Part shown: one piece after another, positions 1 through 13,600 of the stretch | Layout of the letters: every line of letters starts with the position of its first letter | Numbering within the stretch: position 1 is the first letter of the stretch | NCBI GenBank assembly: GCA_910588645.1 | Contig: CAJUOY010000001.1 | Location: forward strand, 48,222-112,221 | Direction: 5' to 3' | Source: an uncultured Christensenellaceae bacterium | GTDB lineage: Bacteria > Bacillota > Clostridia > Christensenellales > Borkfalkiaceae | Length of the DNA: 64,000 nt | Translations under genes and position numbers: made by a program | Notes under the pieces: model-generated | Seen by the model: the letters and a program-made list of their open reading frames with translations, nothing else | Told to the model about the DNA's origin: nothing | The model's database searches: none

Positions 1-968
1 GACTTGGAAAGAGTACGCTTATGAAACTTATAGCAAAGCATCTCGGCGTGCGTTTCGAGTTTATGGATTGCAGTCAGTTCAACAACGACGTGGCTTCAAA
101 ACGGGCTATTCAGAAATTTTTCCAGAATATAAGCCGTCTTGAAGAACCCGTGGTAATAGGTATGGACGAAATACACGCCCTACCCAAACATATTCAGACT
201 TCTCTTTTGACGTTGCTCAACGACAGAAATTTCGTTTATCTCGACGAGAACGGCGTCAATCACGTAATTCATATTGAAGACTTTACTTTTATAGGCGCGA
301 CTACCGATCCTCAGGACGTGCTGATGACGGTGCGCGACAGGTGCAAGAATCTTACGTTCATTCTCGAACCCTATTCTCCGGAAGATTTAAGAAAAATCCT
401 TGTTAACAAGTTTACCGCAAGGGGATTGAGGGTTACCGAGGGCGCGCTCGACCTCTGCGTCGGACGTTGCCGCAGTTCCATTCGTGAAATAAATTCATTT
501 GTAAAGGGAATGGATACGTTGGCTATTAACGCCGATACAGATCTCGTGGACGAGGCGGTGGCAAACGAGTACTTCTCGCATACCGGCATAGATCCCATAG
601 GACTTACGAAAAAGGATCTCGAAATACTCTACGCTCTGCTTGAAAATCCCAGCGGCGTTATGTCGGAAGATACGATAGCTTCACGCGTGGGGCTCGATCT
701 TAAAATTTACAAATCGGAATACGAACCCTATCTCATATATATTGGCTTTATTCAGATTACCGGGCGCGGACGCGGACTTACCGAACGGGCTATGGCATAT
801 CTCAAAGGCAGCAATCCCCCTGCGACACCCGAGCGCCCCATAGAGCCTCCGGTATCTCCGGAGTCTTCCGCAGATTTGCCCGAGGTTGAAATTCCCGATA
901 CGGCCAATGAGACGGAGAGCGTTCCCGGGGAAAACAAGGCAGGGAACCTGAACGGGGACAATAAGTAA
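1..968 (+). CDS. RuvB-like AAA+ ATPase (5' truncated)
   Basis: The reading frame is open to the window edge. The codons before the first ATG (position 21) read LGKST, the end of a Walker A motif, so the true start lies upstream. A Walker B (VVIGMDEIHAL) follows, then a sensor 1 stretch (FIGATTDP), a sensor 2 arginine region (RSSIREI) and a winged-helix domain (GLTKKDLEILYALL to GFIQITGRGRGLT). This order and the C-terminal domain match the Holliday-junction motor RuvB, which drives branch migration with RuvA. The lid region is divergent, and the last 55 residues are an acidic, proline-rich tail not usual in RuvB. It may therefore be a RuvB paralogue and not the housekeeping enzyme, so no symbol is given. 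It overlaps the next gene by one base (TAATG), which suggests translational coupling. Confidence 0.85.
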   Translation, partial: LGKSTLMKLIAKHLGVRFEFMDCSQFNNDVASKRAIQKFFQNISRLEEPVVIGMDEIHALPKHIQTSLLTLLNDRNFVYLDENGVNHVIHIEDFTFIGATTDPQDVLMTVRDRCKNLTFILEPYSPEDLRKILVNKFTARGLRVTEGALDLCVGRCRSSIREINSFVKGMDTLAINADTDLVDEAVANEYFSHTGIDPIGLTKKDLEILYALLENPSGVMSEDTIASRVGLDLKIYKSEYEPYLIYIGFIQITGRGRGLTERAMAYLKGSNPPATPERPIEPPVSPESSADLPEVEIPDTANETESVPGENKAGNLNGDNK

Positions 969-1333
969 TGGGACTGTTCGGAAAAAAGACAGACGACGTT
1001 TTGTCCGAAAAAGAGGAGCGGTCACGGCGTGAAAAAATTATACGTCAGCTTTCTTGCTACGTTGTAAACTGGTCTCCGCGTTTTCAAGCTTACGGATGTA
1101 CGGACGAGGATAACAAAATTTCTTTGGAAGCAAAGAAAAATATAGAAAACTCAAAGACGTATTTAGAGTACTTAACCTACGCTCAAAACTCGCAGGTCAA
1201 GCTCTACGCAGAAAGAATTTCCTGTCTTCTGAAAAATTTCGAAAAGTATTATAACAGCCCGGTCGGACGGGACGGGTTAGCCGAAACGGCCAAAGAAATC
1301 ATTTCGTCCGTTATGGCGTGGGCCAGGCTTTGA
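968..1333 (+). CDS. Hypothetical protein, 121 residues
   Basis: A short soluble protein with no signal peptide or membrane segment. It starts on the A of the upstream stop codon (TAATG), so it is probably translated by coupling with the RuvB-like ATPase gene. The N-terminus is very charged (KKTDDVLSEKEERSRREK) and the rest looks mainly helical, with a leucine/tyrosine-rich middle. I do not recognise a family. The tight coupling suggests that it assists or is co-expressed with the ATPase; that is inference only. A strong terminator follows 14 bases after the stop. Confidence 0.7.
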   Translation: MGLFGKKTDDVLSEKEERSRREKIIRQLSCYVVNWSPRFQAYGCTDEDNKISLEAKKNIENSKTYLEYLTYAQNSQVKLYAERISCLLKNFEKYYNSPVGRDGLAETAKEIISSVMAWARL

Positions 1334-1347
1334 TCTTCAAATACAAG

Positions 1348-1382
1348 GACGAACGATCAGAACAAGATCGTTCGTCTTTTCT
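1348..1382 (+). terminator. Intrinsic terminator after the ATPase operon
   Basis: A perfect 11-bp stem, GACGAACGATC (1348-1358) with GATCGTTCGTC (1366-1376), encloses a 7-base loop and is followed by TTTTCTT. It closes the operon before the giant gene. Confidence 0.9.
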
Positions 1383-1507
1383 TACCCGTTTCTCCAATCG
1401 ACTATCCGAAATTGGGAGATATTTGAAAAAATGGGCAAACGTAGTCGATAATTGAAGGAATTTACGAATTTTTTACCCGTTGATGTTAAAAAATTTATAG
1501 GTTATTA
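1382..1507. other. Intergenic stretch with short repeats
   Basis: No gene is seen here. The 9-mer TTACCCGTT occurs at 1382-1390 and again near 1473-1481. An inverted pair, ATCGACTA (1397-1404) and TAGTCGAT (1442-1449), lies between them. It sits just upstream of the giant-gene promoter and could be a regulator site, but nothing more supports that. Confidence 0.25.
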
Positions 1508-1536
1508 TTGATTGTTTCACTAAAAAAAGCTATAAT
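1508..1536 (+). promoter_or_regulatory. Sigma-A promoter of the giant surface-protein operon
   Basis: TTGATT (1508-1513), a 17-base spacer and a perfect TATAAT (1531-1536). Transcription would start near 1543, giving a leader of about 60 bases to the ATG at 1607. The ribosome site is the AGGGGG run at about 1595-1601. Confidence 0.8.
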
Positions 1537-1606
1537 AAAATAGTATCATAATGATTTTAAGCGATTCGTACAGCGGAAAACTTCGCCTGCGGATCAGGGG
1601 GTATAT

Positions 1607-4600
1607 ATGCAAACCAACAGAAAAATTTCGTTTACGCGCAAACTGGCCTACGGTATGTGCGCATTTTTGGCCTGTTTTGCGGTTTCAGCAGGGGCAACGG
1701 CGTTAAACTTTGCTCACGTCGCCAATGCTGAAAGAACGAGAATTTCGGCCCGTGCTGACGCGACCGCAGCAAGGCCGCTAAGAAATTATAACTCGCTCGA
1801 AGTTACTTTGCGCAACGAGAATGCAAAGCTCTATTCGGGGGCGACTACGGGCGCGGGTATAAAGAGCAACCTTTCGGTCATAGGCTCGTACTATTCGGGC
1901 TCGGGGAACGAAGAGGTTGAGTTATACCCCGTAGAATACATAATATCGATAGACGGAGAAGTCATAGGTGACGACGATACCGTCGATTTAAGCGTAACTT
2001 CGGAAACGGGAGAGGTTACGCTTTTAGATCGTGTAAGCATTACCGTGGATTGCGGCAAGTGTTCCCCCAAAGCCGTCAATATGGACGTTGCCCCCGCAGA
2101 TGAAATTCCGCTTTACGACAGTATAAGGGTTGAGGTTCCCTCTACGCCGGTCACTAACGACCATACGTCCGAAACGCTTAAAAACATCATTAAAGTCTTC
2201 GGTCAGGCGGGAGAGGAAGAGACAGAGATAATAAACAAAGATCTTATTTCCGTAACCATACTTACCGCTAACGGAGAGATAGGCACGGCTACGAGCGTGC
2301 GTATAAGGGTAACCTATCTTGCGGGTACAATGCCTGAGATTACGGCTATGCTGAACACTGGAGATACGGCTAAGCTTCAAAGCGTCTCGGTAGCGGTAAA
2401 CCCGTCTTACTCGCTCGACAAGGACGGATATTATAAGGACGGCGACGGTAACGCGGTATTCCACACAGATCTGCAAAGACAGGCGGTATCCGAAAAACTG
2501 GAAGTCACCGTTTTCTATCCCAATTCATATTACGTACTTCAAAGACTGGAATACGGCAACGGCACGTGGAGTACTGCGACTGGTGAAAGCTACACCTTGA
2601 ACAACAACTCCTTTTCCGAGGGTATAAACGAACTGACCGTTCAGGTAAACGGCAGGGCGGGAACACAGGTTCTTTCCAATATAAGCGTCAGTTTCGAGAC
2701 GGTCAAGGTAGACAGAGTTTCTGTAGTGTACGACGGACTTGCGGAGGTTACGCCCTCCACGACGGTCCGTCAGCTTATAAACAGCGGAAATATTAAAATT
2801 ACCGCGCGTACCAATACGGGCGCATATGTGGATAACTACACTTCATACAGGATAGAGGGCGTGCTTGCTCCCACCGCGGAGGACATTGAAAAGTGTATTG
2901 CGGGCGCTACCACTTACGACAAAAAGATAAGAATAATAAACCAGGCCGACGGCGCGGATACCAACGTCGAGGGAGAAGTAATAATTACGGGAATTAAATA
3001 CGAAAGGCCCACGAGCTTCGGCGGTTTCGGCGGTGAAATCGGCGTGCAGACGGTGTACGGAGATTTCAACTTCGATAATTTGACCGTACAGTTCAGATAC
3101 GGCGCAACTCCCGCGGGGCGTATTAACGTGCCTTTAGATGAGCTTAAGAAGTACGTCACTGTCGATTATTACACCGACGAAGCCTTTACCGAACTTTCGG
3201 GGAAGGACTTTGTGACTAAGGACGTAAAGGGAGTATTGATCAAATTCAAATATCCCGGGATGTCTGAAATCGAAGAGTATTACATAGTTGAGAATATCAA
3301 CCGCGCGATTATGGAGCTGCCCGTTTCGTCCACCAGCGAGCGCGACTTTATCGAGGGACTGTTCATAAACGTGGATACGTCCGAGTACGAGGCGCTTTTA
3401 AACCTCGGCCGCGTTTCGGCGGAATATTCGGACGTAGTAAAAATAGACATACTGACCGATAACGTAGCCGTTTTCGACGGCAATCAAATAAATGTAATTT
3501 CCGGCGGAGAACTGCGGTTCAGGGTAACGTTGCTCGATACCGAAAACTGGGCCTGGCCGCAAAACCTTAACGGCGCGGTTTTGGACGGAAATTCGTTGCT
3601 TTACACAATTCAGATCAACAGGGGTGAATTCGACGTAAGGTTAAAGGACGTTTCTATGCAGTACGGCGGCGTTCCCACCGTGGACGATTTCGACGTAGTA
3701 GGACTTATAGGAAACGACAGATACACTTTCGGAACACAGGAAGGTGACCTGGATATCGGCGTCACGCTCTATTTCTACGGTTGGGAAAACTGGACTTACA
3801 ATAATCCTTCGTCAAAAGCACCCACCGAAGTAGGCAATTATTACGTAATAGCTGTCACTGACGATACGCCCGCGTACATAACGTCCAAGACGACTTCGGG
3901 CAATGCCGCAAGATTGATTATAACGCCCAAAAAGGTTTACGCGCAGAACCTTTTAAAGGACATTTACTATGACAGGAACGAGCACGAGGTAACCGAGTTT
4001 TTCGACTACACGGGCGATTTCCTGAATAAAGACTTTGTAGACGGCAAAGCCCCCGTAAAACTTACCGGCGACGTGGGGCCCTACGTTCACGTTAGTGAAG
4101 AGGGTTATAGCATAACTCTTACTATAACCAGCAACAACTACGTCTGGGACGGCGAAAATGTAACTCAGAACGGCAAGGCCGTAAACGTAACTTTCAACTT
4201 AAAACAATACAACAACTCTCTTTCTCCCGTGATGAACGGCTTTGTCTACGGATCTACGGGAGTTAAAGGAGCGACTTACGTTACGGGAACTCCTTTCTTC
4301 GGAATAGTGGGTGAGCCCGTCTATTACACCTCGGCGGGTAAAGCGGTTACCGAAACCGATCTTTCCAAGTGGCCCGCGGGGGACTATTACGTTGAATTTA
4401 CGACCTCCCTTGAAGGCGAGGACACTGAACTCGACGTAACTCTTCCCAAGGTTAAACTCAACTTCACGGTTGAAAAGCGCTCTATCGCAGATATAACCGT
4501 ATCGGTAGACGGCGGCGCGGACGAAGTTGTTTACAGGGGATTATCGGGTTACGGCATTACCCTCAACGGCTGGAATCAGGGCAATTATACAAACGGCATA

Positions 4601-7600
4601 ATAAGCGTGTCCGTCGAGGGCGTCAAATATGACGAGGACGGAACGGCATTTACCGAAACGGTCAACTCCTCCACCGGTAAAATTTTGCTTTACCGGGCGG
4701 GAACTTATACAATTACTGTTGCCATAGATAATCCCAACTATAAGTGGAGCGGCGGCGGAACAGATCCCGTGGTATACGATACTTTCAAGATACTTCGCCG
4801 CAAACTCACCGTTGTCGGAGCGGATTCGGCCGACACCGTTTACGACGGCAACGAAAAGACTTATGCTATAGAAAATCTTCCTGTTGAATCCGACCTCAAC
4901 GGCGACCAATTGTCATCGGTGCTTTCATATGCGGTGAGCGGTCTCAGACACGACGGTTCGACCGTAATTGCGCAGGGGGTAGGCGGAGACATAAGGACGA
5001 TTACCGCAACGCAGGCGGGCGTATATAAAATTTCCGTAACGCTTGAAGAGACCGACAATTACGAGTGGGACGGCGAGGCTCCCGAGGTGTTCGAATGGAT
5101 TATCTCAAAGGCCTCTCTCGAAAAAATAGGCAATCCCGCCGACGGGGAATACGCAGGCAGTTCGCAGACCGTTACTCTTGCAAACTGGAATAAAAACGCC
5201 CTCAACGTATCGGCAATAAAGGGTACGACTTTCGGCGGGGCCGACATATCCGTTTCGGCGGCAAACGAAAATAATATAACTCTCGTCCACGCGGGAACTT
5301 ACACGTTCACCGTTGAGATAACGGATAAACACAATTACGAGTGGGCCGATAATACCACTGCGGATATATCGGTTGAATACGTTATGCGCAGGGCGACGCT
5401 TTCCGTTAACTGGGGCGAGACGTCCTTCAAGTACGACGGCAGCGCAAAAGCTCCTTCACCCGAAGTAAACGGCGGCACGATAGAGGATACTGATGGAATA
5501 TCCTATAGCGGTCATACCGAGATTTATACGGACGAGAGCTTGACGGATAAAATTTCGTCCGCGACGGCCGCAGGAAAATATTACTTTAAAATAACGGGCT
5601 TCGACGGCAGAGCGATAGAAGGTCAGAAGTTTACAACTGCCCACGACTACGTTCTTCCCGACGAAGTAAGCGTGATATTTGTCATAGATTCCGCGGAACT
5701 TTCCGCGCCCTCGCTGTACGTGAGCGGAGGGGACGGAGTCAAGCTCAGCGGCAGCAACCTGCTGTATGCCGATTACAGAGGCTCGGCTTATAAGTTCAGC
5801 AACTACCTCCGCGGCTGGGGAACGGACTATGACGATAAAAATCTTGTGCTCGAAGTTTCCGGCGGAACGGCGGTTGGGCACAATGCCGAAATAACCGACG
5901 TAATAGATACGGACGGTAAAGCGACCGCCTATGCGGTTTACGTATATCCCAATACAAACTATAAGTGGGCCTCAGGCGTATCGGGGCTTGTAGATCACGA
6001 CGGCAAGGACGCGCTCGTGTTCTATTTCAGGGTAGATAAGCTCGAAGTAAGTTTGAACTGGACGGACGGCGAATATGTATACGACGGCGGGTTGCAGTCT
6101 CCCGTGCTTACGATTACCAACATGAAGAACAACGACGATGTGAGCGCGGTTATCGGCGATAAAAAGACCTCGTCTAAGCTTTCCGCAATAAATGCAGGCG
6201 AGTATACTGCATACGCTTTAGGGCTGGAAGGCGAGAGGGCTTTCAACTATAAAGTTTCGGACGTTAATCCCGAATACGAGCACGGATTCACAATCAAGAA
6301 ACAGATTGTTGTAAAACCCGTTTCGGATACTCTTACCGGCGTGTACGGTACGGATACTTCCATAGCGTTCAACGGCGGAGATAACCTGGATTATTGGAAT
6401 CTGTTCACCGTAACGGTAAGCGGCGCAAATAGATGGCTTTCCGTTCCTATCGAAGTTACGGGCGGAGCTTGGAGCGGCGAAGGGGTGTTCTCGTTCGTCA
6501 ACGCGGGTACTTATTCGTTCGTCTTTAAAATGGCCGACAGCGCAAACTACTGCTGGGCGGACGAGGCGGCTACGGAACAGACAAACTTTGAGTCCGTCGC
6601 CTATGAATTTGATTACGAAGACTATATCACTATCGAAAGACGGCAGATAGCGCCGCCCAGCCTTACTCCCGAGGGCAAAAACCTGCGCGCGCAGCCTTGG
6701 ACGGGCGGGGTGCTTTCACCTGCGGAAGTGATTACGGGAAATAACGTTCTCGATTATCACACGCTTGAAATAATCGGCGGTCTCGGCTATACGGTTGAAT
6801 ACAGCGTATATGCGGGTACGCCTTCCGTGCCCGATTCGATAGCACGCGGAGAATACTCGGTAAAACTCACTCTCGGCGGAGCGGACGCATTAAACTACGT
6901 CTGGAATGAAAATACTTCGGATACCAACCGCGGTTACGTAACCAATTATGCAAATTACGGCTACGATACGACGGGAGTAACGGTAACACTGTATTATGCG
7001 ATCACGCTTTCGCAGTTGAGCCTCGACGTATCGATAAACGGCTATACTTACGGCGATACTGAAAACGTTGCCGATCCCATTGCCGAATACATAGTTGTCG
7101 GAGGAGACGACGCGGGTATTGTTGAGGGTAACGAACACGTTATAACGGCTACGTTCTACAAGAACAGAAACATAAGCGAAGCCAACAAACTTACGGGCGA
7201 CGAGCTATACAACGGTTTCCCCAGAAATGCGGGAACATACTACGTGCAGGTAGGCATAAAGTTTACGGGCGACATAGATTACGAGGCTCCGCTCTATAAC
7301 CTTACGGGAGATTCGGCCCTTACCGTTGCCAAGAAAGTAATAGTTATAAACTGGAACGATGAGGTCGAGGCGGATTACGACGGCTTGCCTCATATAAAGG
7401 GCGCGGCGCTTGACAATCCGTCGTTCGGCGATACCATAGATTTGGTAACAGGTCTTGCGGCAACCGAAAACGCGGTTATCGCGGGCGCGCAAAACGGCGT
7501 TCCCGTAAACGTAAAGAGAGGTTCGGGACATACAGTATCGGCGTATTCGGTTCTTGTCACGGGTATTGCGGGCGAATTTAAAGACAATTACACCGTAGAG

Positions 7601-10600
7601 GGAGCGGCCGACAACAGCGCGAGCTTTACGATCAATCCCGTAAACCTGACGATCAAAGCAGACGGCAGCGCAATAACATACGGCGACGAGTTCGATACCG
7701 CTTCCGGCTTCGGTTACACCGTAACGGGCGGATTTAAGGGCGGCGACACGGCTGAAAATCTCAAAGAGTTAATAACCGTTTCCGGCAATCCGTTTATTAT
7801 GGAGAGCGTTTCCGGCACAGCTTACGCGCCGGGAGCTACTGCGGGCGCGGTTGACGGTGAGTACGTTGTAAGACTTGCATTGAACGCGGATAATTCGGTA
7901 AACGGCATAACCGCGCAAAACTACGTTGTTATTCAGGATAACGGAGATTATAATTCCGTTACCGTACAAAGAAAGAATATAACCTTGACGGTAAATCACG
8001 GTATAGCTTATTCCGACTTCGGCGATCCCATAGTCGCGTTGGAAGCCGACAGTCTTCTGTCGGCCGACAAAGGCGTTATGGTGTCGGGAGACACTCCGTC
8101 GGGTATAGGTGTAATTCTTGCAACTACGGCAGTGTCCGGCAAGGACGGCGTTTACAGCATTGCGGGCGGCTATCTTATCGGGTTTAACGGTACGGAAATT
8201 TCCGCTTCGGCACAGTTCGATAACTACGTTATCACTTTGGACGGCGGCGGCGGCGCGTACGAAATAAAAGTTAAGGAAGTTTCGGTAGTCTGGGTTGAAA
8301 AGACTTACGAGTATAACGGCAAGGTTCAGACGATAGGCAATGTCGCTTACTATACGGACACAACTCACGACGAAGCTACGCGCAACGTTTGGCTTAACGT
8401 TTCTGCGGATAAGACGTTTAAGAACGCAGGGGATTATACGTTTACCGCAAGTTTCTCCGGAACGGCGCACGTAGGCAGATATTCTTTAAAAACCGATACA
8501 ATTACAAACGGCGGATATAAGATCGATAAATACGCGCTTTCCGTAAAGGGCGTCGACGTAACCGACCACGTGTACGGGGACGACGTCACGGAAAACGAAA
8601 AATTGTGGGACTATGCCGAGGGCGGCCGCGAGTTCTTCGAGGGCAAGGATGCCGCGGGGGCTCACTTGACAGTCTCGATAAAAGACGGCGTCAAGGAAGT
8701 TAATTCTCTGTCACCCGCGGGTAGCGGATACAAGGTAAACGTTACCGCAATTCAGGACGGCTTTACAGGCAACTACGACATAACGTTTATAGACGGTGGA
8801 TTTACGATTTTACGCCGTGAAATTAGAATTACAGTAAACAGATTTGCGCAGAGCGTTTACAACGCGCCTCTCGTAGATCTCAACCGTACCGAAAACCCAG
8901 TCTACGATATATCTCTTCTGAATGGTTCGGGCGAGGCCGTGGCAAACGGCGCGGCGGTTTCAAGCGTATTTACGTTGAGTTTGGAAACGGGCGTTACCTC
9001 CGTATCGCCCGTGGGTAAGTACGCGGTTCTTCTGACGGTCGTAAACGATAATTACGACATATCGTTTACCGAATACACTCCCGAAAACGGAGTTAACTAT
9101 TACGCAATATTGTCGGCGGCTATCTCTGTTGAAAACGCCGACGGTTACGGCGGCGTGTACGACGCGGCCGCTCACGCGGTGCTCATCAATAACCGCGCCT
9201 CGGCCGAGAACGGCCAGAAAATAACCTGGTTTGTCGCGGCGGTGGATTCTGCGGACGCTCAGGCGGATGAGAGTACGGTGTGGGTAGAGAGCGGTTCGGC
9301 GACGAGAAAGGACGCGGGAACTTATTACTACCTTGTAAAAGTTTGTGCGGATAATCACGCGGAAGTGATTTTAAATTCCGCTATAACCGTGACTATCGAT
9401 AAGGCCGAACTTACCGTAAGAATGAATATGACCATAACTTACGGCGAGAACGCGCCCAACAATTACGACGGCAAGGGGAACACCTGGCATAAGGCTATGG
9501 AATGGCTTCGCGGCGACGACATTTACGAAGTTACGGGCTTTAAGGGCGCGGACGAGGCGGCTTTCCGCAACGGTACGCTTTCGGGACTTGTCAATCCCGA
9601 GGGCAACGCCTTTACGTACACAACCGATTATAGAGCGGGCGACGGCGTAAACAGCCGGGGTTACGAACTCGACTTTATCGCAAACGGGCTTGCAAGCGCA
9701 AACTACACCTTTGTGAGCGCGGCTGGCAAGTTGATAGTAGAGCCCCTTAAAATGACCGTTGCGATAAAAAACCAGACTTCAAATTATTACTTCCAGAACG
9801 GCGACAAGCCCGAGATCAACCAAAGAGGTACGGGCTTCGACCTGAGCGTAACTTCCGTCGGGGCGTACGGTATGCCCATACTCGACGCGTATGCGCCCGA
9901 TCTTACAATAAATGGCGGATACGAAAACATATTCGTTCTTAATACGTCTGCCTTTGCTGGCGACACCACGAACTCTGCGGGAAGCTATCCGATTTATCCC
10001 GTGACGGGCGACAACAACGTTTACGACAACTACGAAATCACCTTTACGGGTAGTTGGGACGGGACGCCAGAAGGAATAGACGGCGCTGGCAACGGAACTT
10101 ACACCGTTAAACCCGCACTGCTCGACGTCAACAGCGATATTCGCGGCTTCCGCGCGGGATCTCCCGAACAGGGGGCGGACGGCAGTTCTTCCATAAATAC
10201 GGATACTACCGGAGTGCCTTACGACGAGAGAGAACACTTTGCGCTTCAGCACGGCATTATCAAAGTTACAGACGGCGTTGCCGATCTTTCCAACGAAAAC
10301 AAGAACGGCTATGCGGGCGACTTTGCCAAAACGGTGGACGGCAGCGCGATAAAGGTAAGATACTTTGTCGCGGATAAAGCTACGGATTCGGTGGATTGGA
10401 ACGGAAGCGGAATACTCGACGTAATGCCCAAATTCATAGACGCGGGCACGCACTACGTGTTCTACCGTATAGAAGCTCCCAACCACGAAGCGGTTTACGG
10501 CGCAAACTATTACGGCAGAGTGGAAATTGCGCGGGCTCCGAACGCCTTTGTAACTCACTTCGGTTTCGAGGACGCGCCCAATTACGAGTGGAAGAACAAC

Positions 10601-13600
10601 GACGACTATGCGGACGTGACCGATGCGGCCTGGACTTACGGCGCGCTCGATAACGACGCTTCATCCGATTATTACAACCCCGACGGTTATTCCTCTTCGG
10701 GAAAACAGAGAGCGACTACACCTGTTACGGCGTTCAGCCGCATTCCCGGATCGACGCTTTCCAACAAGATACAGATCACGGTGTATTTCAGGGCGTTCGA
10801 CAGTGCGAGCGACAGCGCGATATTCACGACTGACGGCGGTTATACCGGTGCCATAGACATAAACGTTATCCTTGCAAAACTCTTCTCGGAGGGCAAGCTT
10901 GGTGCGGGATATTACCGAGTCCACTTTGAAATGCAGGGCAACGACAACTATGAAAACGTTGCGGACTATCACACTTTTAAAGTTGCCAAAAAGGCGTTGA
11001 CGGTTACGGCAAACAGCTTTACGGAAGAAAATTCGCTTATTTACGGCGCGGCGGCGCCCTATGCGGACGGAACGCGTTACGGCTACGTTGTAAGCGGTCT
11101 TGTAAACAACGGAACGGCAAACGAGACCGTTACTGACGCGATAGGCAAACTTCCCGTATTTACGTCCTCTTATGCCGCAGGTTACGAGTACGGCTCTGTG
11201 GGAGACCATGCCATTACGCTTTCGGGCGCGTATGATTCCGACAACTACGACGTAACTTTCGTGGACGGAATTATTACGGTAATCAAACGCGAAGTCGCAA
11301 TAGACATAGACTATAAGACAAACCGCTATAACCTCAACGTTACGGGCTCTCCCGAAGAGAGGAGGGAACTCACTTATTCGGTGGTTTCCGAACAGGGCTT
11401 CTTTGCAGGCGATTCCGAAGTTATAAAACTTAAAACCAACGCGTTTGTAAACGACGAGAACGAGGATTCCGTTCTCACCCGCAACGTTGGAAAATATCCC
11501 ATTTACGCGCTGTTCTTAAAAGACGGCGGCGGGGCGAGCTATTCGAGAAATTATGAAATAACGTTTGAAATTTCCGAAAAACCCTACGAGGGAGAAATTC
11601 CCGACGAGGCTATCGCGGGCGGCGCGGGAACTTACGAAATAACCACTGCTCACATTAATATTTCCATAGACGGCACTCCTTACTACGTCAACGAGGGCGG
11701 ACAGGAAGTGCAGTATCCCGAAGGCAGTAAGGATATAAGCACGTACGACGGCAAGGAAAAGATTTATAAGGCGGCGATATTCGGATACGAGAGCGGAGAT
11801 CCCGCAGGTATCGATGCATTCGCCCCCGTATATTACGTAAGGAATGGCGGCGTTTACGAGGCTATCGACTTCACTCCCAAGGACGTCGGTTCCTATATGG
11901 TAACGTTCACCTCGAGCAATTCCAACTACGATACGGGCTCTATGTCATTCTCGTACACCATATCTCCGAGAACGCTTGAAGTATCGGCGGCAGTTGAAAA
12001 CGTAAAGGAAAATCCCTCAGGCAATTCGCCTTCGCTTGCGGGAACGCACTATTACAACGGCGCGGCGTACGAGGTTGTTTACACTCTTAAAAACTTCGTA
12101 GTCGGCGAGAAAATAAATTATTCCGTTTCTTACGAGGGAGAATATCTCAGCTCGGGAAACAGGAAATCGTTCGGCGACAAGGGTGAAACGCTTCCCACGT
12201 TCGCAGGCGAATATCAGGCGATACTCACCCTCGGGGCGCAGGTTGCGGGCAACGGTTACAAACCTGAAAACTATGCGTTTGCGGAGGGTGGAAATACCCA
12301 CACCGATGGATTTACCATTTCCCGCGCGCTAGTTTACGCGCTGTCGGGTTCCTATGAACAGACGGTAACCTACAACGGCCGTCCTCAGGATTTCAAGATA
12401 GACAGCTTCGTCAACTGGACCGACTATCAGGGCGTGTCCGTTCTCAAAACCGTAATAACCGCTTATGAGATCGTTGCGGGCAACGGCGGCACCGCGAGAC
12501 TTACCTTTACCGAAAAGAGACCGGAAGTCAGCGGATATATGGGCACCGGCGTATACGCGCTTTCGGCTACAAACGCAGGCGTTTATAAAATCAAAGTCAG
12601 CATAGCCGATACAGACAACTACGCCGCTGTCAACGGCGCGGCCGAAGGAAGAGAGCTTACATTTACGATATTGCGTGCAAGTCTTACCGTCACGGCTACT
12701 AACGCTACCGTTCAGTACGGTACTCCGCTTGCGACGGCTCAGAACGTTCAGGACGCAGTCGACGGCGGACGGTTCGGAGGCTTCGGCGCAACTTACGTCG
12801 GCTTGAAAAACGGCGAGACTGCGGGAGTTTTCGCAACGGGCGTATCCTATGCTACGGAAGCATACAACACCGCGCTTGCGGGCGGGGCTACGGCTCAGGG
12901 CAACGCCTACGACGTGGTTCCTTCGGGCATAGTAGCTTATAACTACGTTGTCGATCGCTACGTAAACGGCACGCTCACCGTATCCAAGCGCAATATTACC
13001 GTTACTGTAAACGGAATATCGTCGGGCAACCTTTCGTCTAAACACACATATACGGGCGTACAGCAGCAGGAAACGCTGAATAAGTTGTTAGCCGATAATA
13101 TTTCTTCGTTCTTAAGTCCCGACGCGGAAGCGTTCGGCGTAACTTCGGACGGACTCAAAGAACTCGGAATTATTCTTAGACTGCCTTCGAACGCCAAGGA
13201 CGTTGGCAAATACGGCATAGTATGCAGCGTAGAACTGAGTTCTAACTACAAAGTAGAGTTTGAAGGAAGCCCCGACTATGAAATAACCAAGGCTCCTTTG
13301 AATGTCAAGATAGGTCTTTATAATCCTGCCGCCGGGTACGATAACCTTGTTACTGCGTTCGACGTCACTTACGGCGATACGGCTGGAGTTGAAGAGACGG
13401 CGAACGCAAGATTTACTCTCCGCTATAAGCGCGACGATTGGCAGAACAGAGAAGGCAACGAAAACGGTTTCGAATATGCCGAAACGGTAAGCGACGCTCT
13501 CGTATATACTGCTATATATAACGGAACGAATTACGCTCCTCACGTAAGCCGCGCGGGCGAAGTTTACAAAGTCGGAATAAGCGGGCTCGAATTTAAGAAC